A stretch of DNA of 64,000 nt, from contig CM034601.1 in NCBI GenBank assembly GCA_020091685.1, positions 13,068,472-13,132,471 of the forward strand, read 5' to 3'. Shown here in pieces: positions 1 to 10,996 of the stretch. The notes beneath the pieces were generated by a model. It was given only the letters and a program-made list of their open reading frames with translations. It was not told the DNA's origin and searched no databases. Position 1 is the first letter of the stretch. The number at the start of each line of letters is the position of its first letter. The DNA is from Lutjanus erythropterus. Its lineage: Eukaryota > Chordata > Actinopteri > Lutjaniformes > Lutjanidae. A program made the position numbers and the translations under genes.

Positions 1-2585
1 TCTGTCACACCCCTCCTCTTTTTCTCTCAAGCTCTCTCTCTCTCTTTTTATTTTTGTTTCTTTATTATCTCTTTTAAATCTCTCAAACAGCTCTTTAATT
101 CTGGTTATTCATCTATTTTTAACCCTTTTAATTAATTTGCATAAAGTTTCATTCAAAACGAGGCTTCATATTTAAAAAAAAAATGCACACCTCCATTATT
201 GCACGAGAAAACGCAATATACCTTTCAGCTGCTGCTGAATAATTGAAGTGCCCTCAGTCGCCACATGCCGCCTTCAGCTCAACTTACCACACAGCGAGTG
301 CGTTATGATATCAATACGGGGTATTACAAAGATCAATTATTCACACACAGCGACGGCGCTCCTTTTTTTTTTTTTTTTTTTTTTTTAACATCACATTTAC
401 GTCAGAAACACTTCATTCAACAACAACATGTAAAGGCCTCATCGTTGTCATTCTTAGACTGCTTGATAATATTTTTTTAAAGACGAAATTCAGATAAATA
501 TGTCCGGAATAAAATCTGACACAGTTTTAGAAATAGGCCCAACAATTAACATTTTTATCTTCCCCTCACACACACACACGCACACACACACTCACAAAAT
601 CATATTTGACGTCATTACTTAACGTATTAATCACCTCTCAGAATGAAAGAGAATTATTAATAAGAGCCACAAACGTTTCCGTGTAATTGCAAAGTATCGA
701 TCCCCTGGCTGACAACAACCCGCCGACAGTCTCAGTGGGAAAATCACACAACCGCGGGTCATGTTGACTGTGGAAGCTTTTTATTTTATTTTATTTTATT
801 TTATTTATTCACTTTTAATTAGTTAAAAAATGTTAATATTCGGAGAAAGTGGCCGGATATTACGCAGAGAATAAAGAGGTTTTTTTTTTTTTTTTTTGCA
901 AAGTGGGCCTCGAGTAAGAAAAGACTTAAGATGCAAAGAAAAATCACATTAATTTTCAACGATAGTAGACATTTTTACGGCAGCCATTTTGACATGAAAT
1001 GGTTGCGTAAAAAATGAGACTAATTAAGATTCCGTTACATGCAGGTCAAACAGAGTCAGGCTGCTGCCACTGTGCATGTTTGCTCAATGAAAAGGCTCTG
1101 CTGCACAATATGAAACAGCACGTTAATTAATATAATTGTGTTTACCCTATTAATTCATATTAACATGGCTGCCGTGAAAAAGGTCCATAGCGTAGTTGGC
1201 CTGTGTGAAATAATAAAAATAAACCGTCTCCCAATCCTATCAAATAAAATAAAAATGACATAAAAATAATATATTAAAAAATTAAATGCATAATATAACA
1301 TAATAAAGGGGAAATACTCACTTATTCAAACGAGAAAGAAAAAAAACCCTTTAATTTCCCTCTTTCCTCGGTTAACCTGTTGTGTCTCCACTTCGTCTCT
1401 CCCCAGAGTCACCCAGAGTTCCCAGTCAGACTTCTACTCCCTTCTACTCATCCACATTACTTCGTTTTATACCAATATATAATTAATATTGCATCGTCAT
1501 TACTTAATAATTTCAAACCCCATGGCATGCACGACATAACCCGGTGACATGAGGGCATCCATAATTAAAAAACTGCACTAATTAGACTGTAGAGGGGAGG
1601 CAGGAAGGAAGGGGCCATTAGCGGCGTGTAGACAGGACGCGCAGTCTGCGCGCCGCGGTGTGAAAATTACTGTGAAAATGGAGGCCCTTTTATTTTCTGT
1701 GGCGCTTATATCATGTACGACAATACATATTTAATCCCAGCAGAGGTTTGGGAATTCATAAATAAAACAGTCGGGCGAGTTGCCATAAAACAAGTTTTTG
1801 TTGTGTTTTTTTTTTAAATCGCCCATTTGATAGATAGAAAATCAAGTGAGAAAAAACAACTCATCTGATTTTTTTTTTAAGTCTATAGTTGAACAACTTT
1901 TATAGGCCTTGATTAAAATAATAAACCACAAAAATAAAGTCGCTGCTTCGAGAAATGTTTACAAAATAACCAATAATTTATTAAGTTTAAACTTCACACA
2001 TTTTTTTTCAAGTGAAATAAAGAGTGAGGAAAAAATAAATACTTAAATTAGGTGATGTATAGGCCTATACACTGTATATATCTGGGCTACTATATAATAA
2101 ATATATAGCCCACCTGTAGTAATGTTCCAAAACATGTTCACATCAAAATACTAAAATATAGCAGCAGCCAAAGCAAGCCACACGGATGTGCCTCATATAT
2201 GACGAATGTGTCATTTCCATTTTCTAAATAATTCAAACAGACTTAAGTGTGTCATACCTGGTGAAAGTATTACGGTAATCATTCATATTTGTGCGTAAAA
2301 TGACTATCACACAGTTCACGAAGAGGGCGTATTCGATTTTTAAAAAATCGTGGTTTGAATCATCATTAAACTCACATTAATTGGAATTAATATTTAAAAA
2401 TAAAATAAAATGAGTGAAAACAGTTTAAGATAGTGTACGTCTGCACATGTGAGCCAGTGATATGGAGAATAAATTTGGATTTCAAACATTTAAAAAGAAA
2501 AAACACCTCTCTTTTCACGAAATCACAATTTCTCTCTTCGTCAGCCCATAAATGTCGCCTCCAAACTCCATTTCATGGTTAAAAA

Positions 2586-2620
<35 letters not shown>

Positions 2621-2942
2621 GAGTTAATATCCCTGAATGTGACGAACTGTCAGGGTTTAGTGTGTGCAAGATACATGGTCAACAACATCAAAATAAGTCT
2701 CCTCACAGACAAATAACACAATCAATTATCAGTCCCATATTAATGACAAAATCAAGAAGAAAAAAGTGCAACAACGAAGAGGAGTGAGTGACACGAACTG
2801 AAAAGTCTTTTTGGAGATATAATCCAAGATGAGACGTGAGGAGCTGTTGATAATAAATCCCTGTTAGTTAGGCTACTTAGGCTATTATTAATCACTCGAT
2901 CAAAAATGTAGTAGGCTATTTTATTCATGATGTGTGAAAACT
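1..2942. other. AT-rich non-coding DNA downstream of POU4F3
   Basis: No credible coding sequence was seen. The POU4F3 3' UTR must lie at the right-hand end. The nearest AATAAA on its strand is at 2920-2925, only 18 nt past the stop, with others at 1977-1982 and 1689-1694, so the cleavage site is undecided. Simple repeats: T24 at 363-386, a CA tract at 567-595, (TTTTA)n at 778-809 and A30 at 2589-2618. Many TAATTA-type homeodomain-like cores occur around 1020-1170 and 1540-1600. Confidence 0.6.
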
Positions 2943-3881
2943 TCAGTGCACCGCAGAGTATTTCATTCGTTTCTGTTTTTGCCGCTGGTTGCAAAACCAC
3001 ACTCGAACCACGTTCTTTTTCAGGTCCAGTTTTTCAGCGATGGCCGCGATTTTTTCCGAGGAGGGCCGCGGCTGGATGGCAAAGTACGCCTCCAAAGAGC
3101 GCTTCTCCGGCGCGGCGATGGACGTGCGCTTTCTTTTCCTCTCGTTCCCGTTGAAAAGGTCCGGCTTGCTGCTTTTCTCCCGGTACGCAGCCTCCGCCTC
3201 CTCCAGCCAGGCCTGGAGAACCGGCTTGAGCGCGATCATGTTGTTGTGGGACAGGGTGAGGGACTCGAACCTGCAGATGGTGCTTTGGCTCAAGGAGCCC
3301 ACTCCGGGGATCTTGAGGTTGGCCAGCGCAGACCCGACGTCCGCCTGGGTCACCCCGAGTTTGATCCTCCTCTGCTTGAAGCGCTCGGCGAACGCTTCCA
3401 GCTCCCGGGGATCCGACTCCACGTCGTTGACGCACGCCATGCCGCTGTGCACCGACAGGGAGTGGGGGTGGGCCATGTTGGCCATCGCCTGGTGCAGCTG
3501 CCCCATGGTCTGCAGGTGATGGTGAGGGTGCTGGTGATGGTGCGCCGGCGTGGTCATCCCGGGAGGCTCCGGGGCGCCCATCCCGGTCACGGCCAGGCTG
3601 GTGGAGAGGTGGTCCAGGAGGTCCCCGGCCTCCAGGGTCTGTCCCAGGTGGTGGTGGTGGTGATGGTGGGAGGCGATGGTGGAGGGGACGTGGGAGATGG
3701 GCACGGTGGTGGAGGAAGAAGAGGAGGCTGAGGTGCAGGGGACACTGCTCATGGTATGGTAAGTCACGTCTGGTTTGAACGGGTGACTCTTGCCGTGAGA
3801 GACAATGCTGTCAGCAGCCGCCAGAGCCTCTGCCCGTGCCAACAGGCTCTCATCAAAGCCTCCGAATATATTGCCCTGCAG
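2943..3881 (-). CDS. pou4f3: POU4F3 coding exon 2 (POU-specific domain and homeodomain)
   Basis: This exon carries 312 codons plus a stop. It starts at LQGNIFGG, after a TTGCAG acceptor, and encodes both halves of the bipartite POU domain. The region between the POU-IV box and the POU domain is rich in Ser and His (runs of five Ser and seven His), which is the least conserved part of the family. The POU and homeodomain sequences look essentially identical to mammalian class IV proteins. Confidence 0.96.
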   Translation of the reverse strand: MQGNIFGGFDESLLARAEALAAADSIVSHGKSHPFKPDVTYHTMSSVPCTSASSSSSTTVPISHVPSTIASHHHHHHHLGQTLEAGDLLDHLSTSLAVTGMGAPEPPGMTTPAHHHQHPHHHLQTMGQLHQAMANMAHPHSLSVHSGMACVNDVESDPRELEAFAERFKQRRIKLGVTQADVGSALANLKIPGVGSLSQSTICRFESLTLSHNNMIALKPVLQAWLEEAEAAYREKSSKPDLFNGNERKRKRTSIAAPEKRSLEAYFAIQPRPSSEKIAAIAEKLDLKKNVVRVWFCNQRQKQKRMKYSAVH

Positions 3882-4366
3882 CTGCAAGCAAGAGTGCGCA
3901 TACTGGAGTCAGTGGGGAATTCTGTCAGGCAGCTCTCAGGATCTAAAAAACATTTTCCAAAGGCAAGCAGCGCTGAGGAGAGAAGAGAACCCTCCTCAAA
4001 GCGCAGGTCATAAAAATTAATATGAAAGCAAGAGCATTGCTTGAATAGACATGTGTGAGAGGGGGGAGGAGGGGGTGTTGGGTGGGGGAGAGGGGGAACA
4101 CAGACAGAGGAGAGGGAGAGGGGGAGATAGCGGATAGAACAAAGTCCTGTCAAATCAACTTTACAGACATTTCCAGCGTGATATTTTCCCCTCCTCTCAC
4201 CCACTAATCCTCCACAGCCATCCTCTCTCCCCCGACCTGAACGTACCTGTGGGGCGGGCAGACAGACTCTGCGCATGCCCTCCGAGCCTGAGTGCAGGCC
4301 GGGATACTTGGGCTCATGCAGAGCCGGGTGCATGGAGAAATGCTGCTTGCCGTTCATGGTCATCAT
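2943..4366 (-). CDS. pou4f3: POU4F3 (Brn-3c) POU-homeodomain transcription factor, two coding exons
   Basis: Seen: exon 1 is 4247-4366 and exon 2 is 2943-3881, joined across a 365-nt intron (donor CAG|GTACGT, acceptor TTGCAG|CTG) in phase 0. The product is 352 residues; the human protein, as I recall, is 338. It begins [10 protein letters not shown] and ends MKYSAVH. In order there is an N-terminal [10 protein letters not shown] segment, the POU-IV box ([14 protein letters not shown], about 49-62), His-rich tracts including seven His at about 112-118, the POU-specific domain (about 193-270) and the homeodomain (about 287-346, recognition helix with WFCNQRQK). Known of the family: class IV POU factors bind A/T-rich octamer-like sites, and POU4F3 is needed for inner-ear hair-cell survival and also acts in retinal ganglion cells. 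The neighbours RBM27 and LARS1 favour POU4F3 over POU4F1 or POU4F2. The first of two adjacent ATGs was chosen by similarity to the human N-terminus. Confidence 0.96.
4061..4096 (+). other. G-rich tract in POU4F3 intron 1 (possible G-quadruplex)
   Basis: The plus strand has G-runs of 6, 5, 3, 5 and 5 bases within 36 bp, separated by loops of 1-4 bases. On the POU4F3 sense strand this is C-rich. A G-quadruplex on the template strand is possible by sequence rule only. Confidence 0.45.
4247..4366 (-). CDS. pou4f3: POU4F3 coding exon 1
   Basis: This exon carries 40 codons and ends exactly after PAPQ. The donor at 4246-4245 reads GTACGT. Reading through the donor would continue open for about 60 more codons, but with no similarity to the family, so the splice is preferred. 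Confidence 0.93.
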
Positions 4367-5405
4367 CCTCCTCCCTGCAAGCACCTCGCAGGCAGTGTGG
4401 CCCCTGACATGAAAGCCGGGGAGCGGACGGCAGCCACAGAGCTCCTCTGCTCTCCTTCACCAGACTGAGCTGTTCACATCGGCTGCGCCTCCCGGCGTGC
4501 CTCTCTTCTCCCCCTCTTCCTCCCCTCCTCATCCTCCTCCTCTTCTTTCAGCTTCCCTCCTCCTCCAACCCTCCCACCTGCTCCTCTGCTCAACTTACAA
4601 GTTGCAAAATGTGGTCCTCTTTGCGCAAGCGTCAAAAAAACCCAACCAGAGTCACTATAATTTTCTAATTAAACGTGGTTCATTGATGAGATCGTTGTCA
4701 TGACTTCACGTAGTATTTTTGGAAGTTTTTTGGATACTGTAGGATTCTTCTGGAAGCCTATTTCCGCCAGTAAAAGGAAAAAAAAACCCTATGGTAAATC
4801 ATAATAATGAGATAAAGGTGGTAAAAAGTTGAAATTAAGATATAAGAAAGGCAGAATTATGACAAATTTATGACAAAAACTAATTTTTTGTATTATAATT
4901 TTGACTTATTATCCATAATTATGACTTAACCATGGGGATTTTTTTCTTTTACTAGTGACTTCGATAGGATTCTTGTACAAGTTCACAAAGAGTAAAAAGC
5001 TTTTATGAAGTAAACTTCTCTGTCTTACACATTTTTTTTTATATAGATGTTTATTTTGATTCCAGGATATCACCATTTATTATCGATTCAAATTGATTAA
5101 AAAATGTTAAAAGACTGAGGTCTAATCTTGAACTCTTTCCTAATTTTAGTTCAGGATAAAGCACACTTTCTAATTTGTCATGTGTTAAAGATGTCAGCAG
5201 TGGGTTACTAGCTGACTTACAGAGGGAAAGGCTTTGTGGGACAAATAAACTCTTTTCACAGCAGCCATACTGATATGACAAAATAGAGTAAACACGGTTT
5301 TATCAATGGCTCTGAACGTGGCTCATTGAAAAGGCCCTGCTACACTTCAGCACCACGGACAGCGCAGCTCCTCTGAGACAAGAGCAGATAGATGGATGGT
5401 TAGAT

Positions 5406-5439
5406 GGAAGAAAGGAAGAAAGAAAGAAAGAAGGAAGGG
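5406..5439. repeat. GAAA/GGAA microsatellite
   Basis: Imperfect purine tetranucleotide repeat. Confidence 0.8.
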
Positions 5440-5894
5440 TTGGGAAGTAAATAATTACATGTAATCAGGATTTAGTAATCAATCAAATAAGTAACTAATC
5501 AACCCAGATTATGTTTGAAAAAATGTGTTATTAGATTACAGTTACACTGTGAAGGATTACTTGATTTCTGATTATCTAACATTAAAAGAGAACAGCAACA
5601 AAAAATCACACACACTTGTACACATGTATACATGTGTCTATTTGTGATCTGACCAACTGTAAATGCTGAAGAAAGCATGATATTTGACCGAAAATGTTTA
5701 AAGAGAAAAAAGAATGTTTGTGGAACGTTTTAGAAAGTTTTGTGGCTGCATCCACTTCTTATTATATGCAATATGCAATATTGTTTGAGGAAATCCAAAA
5801 GTAATCAGATTAGATCACATTGTTATTGAAATTCAGTGGATTTTCCTACTATTAACAACAAATTCCATGTAATTTGTATTCAGTAACAGACTAC

Positions 5895-5954
<60 letters not shown>

Positions 5955-5970
5955 GGATGGATGGATGGAT
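5895..5970. repeat. AGAT microsatellite grading into GGAT
   Basis: About 15 perfect AGAT units are followed by four GGAT units. It is a compound tetranucleotide repeat and likely polymorphic. Confidence 0.95.
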
Positions 5971-6810
5971 GTAGTTTTGGTGCTACAAGCTTCAAATTGT
6001 CTCTGAGGCCTGCAGGTTTCTGACCAGCTGACCTGAGGGCCATGTGAACGCCCAGTCCTCGGGGCCACTTTACACACTTCTCATGTGGCCGCCTGGTTTA
6101 AACTCATGGAGCCGGGTGTGGGGTTGGACGGGGCCGAAAGAGGAGCCAGGCGGGCAGAGGCGCGCTGATGACACAGCGGGTCCATCCGATCCTGCCGGCC
6201 GCCTCTCTGGTTCCCCAGACTGTGAATAATTTAGCAGCGCTGGTGGCAGGCATCCATTACCACGTTGGCATGTTCTTATTCATTACACAGATTAAAACAG
6301 CCAAGGTCTCTTTTTCTCACCATGCAGAACCTGTTGCAGAGCTGCGTGTCGGCTGGCTTCTTGCATGGGGAAAGAAAACGCACACAGACTTAAGATGGAT
6401 TTGTACATTTTGCATTCATTTTACGTAGGACAAAATGAAAAACATTTTTTATTTTTTTGATACTTTGGTTGAGATCTTAAAGCCTCATCCTACCATCATA
6501 TCCTGACTGTTTCCCCCAGGGAACCCAAGAGTAAACTAGCCAGTTTAAGTTCATCTTATTGGTAAAGGCACAAATCATGTCGACAATCTATCTTAGGGCA
6601 CTTTTTATATAGAGCAGGTGAGATTGTACTCTTTATAATGTTATCTACAATAACCCAATAGCTCCCACCAAGAGCACACACTAAAGTAACTGTGGTGAGG
6701 AAAAACTCCCCATCCAAACAATCAGAAACCTTGAGCAGATCCAGACTCTTATTTTTGTAGGAAGATATTATTTACACATGGATTGGAACAGTCAATTTAT
6801 GTGCACCCAA

Positions 6811-7285
6811 GGTGCAATAGCCAATATGACTATTACACCCGAGTTGGCCTAGCATGGCAGAACCAAGCATCCAGGTGTCCATAGCCAACAATGCTATTTG
6901 CAGCCCAGGGTGTAAATAGCCAATACGGACATTTACACCCTCATGGCAAAGACAAACCAGTCATCTTTCCCTAATAAAACCAAGTAACTTTGTTGACTAA
7001 ACCCAAACAAGTTGTTGCCTAATCCTTACAAAACGGAAAATTAAAAATAATCATTAAGAAACTAACTAAAACTAAACTAAAAGACAACATTTAAAAATAA
7101 TTGTACACTACTGTTAAACTGAAGTTTTCCAGGTCAGGACTTGACCTTGGCTCTCTCTGAGGAAAGGTCTACACTTAGTCCATTCAGCGACCGCAAACTC
7201 TCATCTTGACTTTGACATTTATAACTGAAATAAAGGGGTCGGGTGTAAATAGCAAATTGTCAGTGTGTGCCTATTCTTACACCGG
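6811..7285. repeat. Interspersed repeat with recurring TGTAAATAGC hairpins
   Basis: Short inverted repeats recur: GGTGCAATAG/CTATTACACC at 6811-6840, GGGTGTAAAT/ATTTACACCC at 6908-6940 (perfect 10-bp arms), and GGGTGTAAAT/TTACACC at 7241-7283. A weaker unit lies at 6871-6905. This resembles a fish repeat family; I cannot name it. Confidence 0.5.
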
Positions 7286-7298
7286 GGACAAACAGAGA

Positions 7299-7324
7299 AA
7301 TAAATAAATAAATAAATAAATAAT
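7299..7324. repeat. AAAT microsatellite
   Basis: Tetranucleotide run of about six AAAT units. Confidence 0.85.
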
Positions 7325-8682
7325 TATTGTGGGATTTTACTACTGGAACTAATGTAAGGAACCACCATCTTAGCAAAATGTTAGCTTCAGTCTTCTCAAA
7401 ACATTGTTAGTGATGTAATTAATCTCATCTAAAAACAAATATACACTTTACTCTTTAATACAAACTCCAGCTTTTGTCCCAAGTAGAATCCACATTAATG
7501 CTAAATAGGTTACTGAACATCATTTGATTCTGGTATCATATAGTTTTCAGTTATTTCAAGGAAATATTACTTGTGTTATATTTATCTGGTGACACAAACC
7601 AGGGTCACATTGATGTAGAGTAGATGGAGAAGCTGGTCTCAGTATCAAAGGTTGATTAGATGTTTTCAGTTTGTAAAATTAATGCTGTTTACATAGAGCA
7701 GCGGTTCCCAAAATGTTTCTGGCATGCCGGTCATCAGACGCAGAAAAATTATTATTATTATCAATAATTAACAATAATTATGGCAGCAACTGATAAAAAA
7801 AACCTTTCTAAATCTCTATATTTCTCCCCTGGTCATCTACTTTGTCCAGGAGAGACATGAACCCATCTATTAAGACTGTTAAGGCAAAATTTGGTGCTTT
7901 TGACTGAAGTCTCTGACACATTGATATTTGTAAAAAGCACTAATTAAAAGAGGAACTGAAAACAATGATGTAAAGTCGTTAGAAACAAATGGATTGGTGA
8001 AAACATGAAAAATTGTAATGGTAGAATAAAGCACCTGTGAGATATGACAAAAAGTATACCTCTGTGGTCTGCAGGTACCTCAGTCAGTAGGATTAAGATT
8101 AAACACAGACACAGTGTTATGATTTACTAGACCTATTTCTGAGGAGTCTATACAGCTTTAATAAAAAGTCAGAGCCATATAGAAAAAAGGCCACATGTGA
8201 ATGGATGTGTGTATGTGTCCCACTGGATTTATAAGATGTTCGTCTGAATAAAGCCTGTAGTCCCTTTTCTCACCCTCACATCACCCTGAGCTGTTATATA
8301 GCGAGGCCATTCATAATTTAGTGCCCATTGTTTACAACTCTGTCACCTCGGTGCATTTCATATTCTGAAGATTGCAACTGACATGTTTTATGGAGAGCGC
8401 TGTCGTATTTGTGGCCAAATGTGACAGCAGCTCCTCTCTTTTTCGCCCCCCCATCTGGCCTGTATATTACTCTCCACCAGATGACTTAACTATTGTCACA
8501 GCAGTCATTCCTTTACCCGTCAGTTCAGCCGCCTGTTTTCTGTTTCTCGACTAACCATAGATGAAAATATGGACCTCTTTTACTCTTGTTTTGACACATT
8601 TTAACAATAATGTCTCGTATTTATCATGCGGTCGAGCCTGAATTTGTACGATTACCTCTGCAGACATCAGCAGAGGAATGTA

Positions 8683-8812
8683 ACTAGATACATTTACTCA
8701 AGTACTGTACTTGAGTATATCCTTCTCATTCCACTTTCTACTTCATTTCCAAATGAAATATCGTACTTTTTACTCCACTACAGTTAACTGACAGCTTTGG
8801 TTTTTAATTACC
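8683..8812 (+). repeat. Teleost interspersed repeat (ACTCAAGTACTGTACTTGAG type)
   Basis: This matches from memory a very common fish repeat whose core reads roughly 'threshold ACTCAAGTACTGTACTT, then TACTTTTTACTCCACTACA'. It includes an inverted CAAGTACTGTACTTG. The family name is not recalled, and this copy is truncated. Confidence 0.55.
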
Positions 8813-8874
8813 TGTAGGTTTTAGCTCATAAAACATTTTAAATTAACTGGCAATTACAGTTTTCAATTTTCATA

Positions 8875-9070
8875 GTTTCAGCTTCTCAAGTGTGAGAATT
8901 TTCAACTTTTCTTTTCAATTATTTTCATAATTTAGAATAATTTTTAACATAATTTTCAGATTTTTTGCTTTTGGTTGAGCAAAACATGGGATGGCTTTTC
9001 TAACTGTTCAGCCTTTTTATGATCCAAACAATCAATTAATTGTGAAAATAATCAACAAGTTAATCCATTA
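8875..9070 (+). repeat. Teleost interspersed repeat, family A, copy 1
   Basis: This contains the diagnostic segments of a common fish repeat: AGCTTCTCAAGTGTGAG, TTTTGGTTGAGCAAAACA, and a terminal part with repeated AATTAAT. It is related to the copies at 40260-40475, 52785-53112, 56290-56545 and 57978-58322. Confidence 0.55.
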
Positions 9071-9841
9071 ATCCATCTGCCCTCTCTCTCTCCAGTACAA
9101 TGGGACTAAATGGCACTCGGTTTGTGGAGCTCAAAGCACCAAAAAATACATCTGAAAATTTTAAAACCAGTGTCTCTTTCTAAAAATCATGACCCGGTTA
9201 CTCAAGATAATCCACAGACCAATGAGAATTTCTCATAATGATGCTAATATTTTATAATTAAAATGATTTTGACATGTAATTTAAAAAAGATTTTACTCTG
9301 CCATAATATTAGAAAGTTTACTCATTCTAATTTTTGTTATTTTTATATTCATACCCACATAAAATTTTAATGGCAGAAATTGTCTCCCACAGAGCCCACT
9401 CCCCCCAGTACTTGTTTCATCACCCCCGAGTCACCACCACTGGATCTGCCAGGGGCGGTGTGCCGTCCCGGGCCCCGGTTTGAATTCCCGTCCCCCGGGG
9501 GAGAGCCCAAAGTCCTTGCATTAAACCAAGCCGACTCTGAGTGTTTTCACTTGACTTCCTAAAGTAAGAAAGGCTCATGCATTATTCAGTGATATTTTAA
9601 TCTGTCGTAGTCGCTGGGTGCTGTAATTAAACTGAGAGTCAGAGGTCTTTTCCTGTGATGTGGTGGGAATTGTTTGGGGGGCAGGAGTGTCAATGTGAGT
9701 GTCTGTGAGTATAATGACGGGCTTGTTCTCCTTCATAAGATGGACACAGTGGAGGGTATTGAATTATGTTGACTATTGTGTCCAAACCCAACAGATAATT
9801 ATAACCTGATGATAATAATGGTAACAACATTAGTGGAAAGT

Positions 9842-10656
9842 AACTAATTATATTGAAGTGCAAAGACAAGATATTTAATGTTTATAACTTTATTGTTTTT
9901 TGTAAATATACACTCATTCTGAATTTGATGCCTGAAACACGTTCCAAAAAAGTTGTGACAGGATCGTGTTTATTGCTGTGTTCCATCACCTTTTATTTTA
10001 ACAACTAACAGGAAGCTTTTGGGAACTGAGGCCACTAATACAGATGCTCGCCTTTTAAAGTTAGTGCTGTGAATAATCTGGATGGTCCTTCTCCTCTTTA
10101 GTCTGGAGGTCACAAGGTCACAATCTGAAATGTCGTCAATCAGATCACATCAATTTTCCAGTTTGCATCAGTCCATCTCAGATGAGCGCAGGCCCAGAGA
10201 AGAGTGCAGAGTTTCTGGATGTTGTTGATAGATGGCTTTCAGGTTGCATAGGAGAGTCTTGACTTGCATTTGTAGATGCAGCAACGAGCTGTGTTTACCG
10301 GCAGAGATTTTTCTGGATTCTTTTGATGATATTATGGATTGTAGATGATGGAATCCCTAAACTTGAAATTGTGTATGGAGAACACACAGGTTTTCACACA
10401 ATTATAGTGAGAGAGGTGTTTATTGAGCACTCCACAACTTTCCCAGTTTTTTTTTTTTTTGCTGCCCGTCTCAACTTTTTCAAAACATGTTGCAGGCATC
10501 AAATTTGCAAAACACATAAATCAGTTTTAACATTAAATCTCTCCTCTTTGAACTGTATTTAACTGCATACAAGTCAAAATGTACTGGCCAATCACTGCAT
10601 TCTGTTTTTATTTATGTTTTAAACAACATCCCAGTTTTTTTGGAATTAGGCAATAC
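9842..10656. mobile_element. Degenerate DNA transposon remnant with terminal inverted repeats
   Basis: Seen: the left segment at about 9855-9962 and the right segment at about 10465-10560 are inverted copies of each other; both carry TTTGATGCCTG and the AAAAAGTTG-type end, and the left reads AAGACAAGATATTTAATG. The right end continues to 10656 with ACAACATCCCAG and TTTTTTGGAATTAGG; the matching outer left end is missing, so the copy is 5'-truncated. From memory this is a common fish cut-and-paste element. The interior matches the reverse complement of its decayed transposase region (for example TTTCTGGATGTTGTTGAT), without an intact frame. Confidence 0.65.
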
Positions 10657-10830
10657 TGTTAAGAGGAGCAGACTATACGGCATTTAGTCAATGCTGATAA
10701 AGTTTATTCAGATGGATCTTCCATTTAGTTCAATTGGAGCTTCTTTTCCTTTCTAAGACAGTTGAGGGGTTTTTGTTAGCCAGGCACAAACTTGAAACTT
10801 TCAAACAGTTAAAATGCCACTTGTCTTCGA

Positions 10831-10996
10831 GGTAACAGTAGCTCAGTCTGTAAGGCTGTGGCTTAGGAACTGGAAGGTTGGTGGTTCAAGTCCAGCATAG
10901 AGTGTGGACTGGTAGCTGGAGAGGTGCTAGTTGACCTCCTCTGCACTTGAGTGTGTGTGTGAAAATGTAATTTTCCTGAGGACACATTAATTAAGT
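10831..10996 (+). mobile_element. tRNA-derived SINE, 3'-truncated
   Basis: A tRNA-like head has an A-box-like TAGCTCAGTCTG (10839-10850) and a B box GGTTCAAGTCC (10883-10893). The body then reads GAGTGTGGACTGGTAGCTGG. The tail carries a GTGTGTGTG stretch and a partial AATGTAATTTTCC segment. This matches a widespread fish SINE from memory. Confidence 0.75.

Noticed and set aside
265-480. 71-codon open frame with a long Phe run
   Set aside because: The Phe run is a T24 tract read as codons; no conserved protein is suggested.
2934-3731. 265-codon open frame on the plus strand, antisense to POU4F3 exon 2
   Set aside because: It lies fully opposite a conserved GC-rich coding exon, has Gly/Val-rich filler from the antisense His codons, and no family similarity.
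5620-5637. Perfect 18-bp palindrome ACACATGTATACATGTGT
   Set aside because: It is a short AT/GT-alternating sequence next to CA-rich DNA, and can arise by chance.
5895-5970. CRISPR-like array
   Set aside because: It is a plain AGAT tetranucleotide microsatellite with no spacers.
10831-10996. A tRNA gene
   Set aside because: It has A and B boxes but no cloverleaf, and continues into a SINE body, so it is a SINE.
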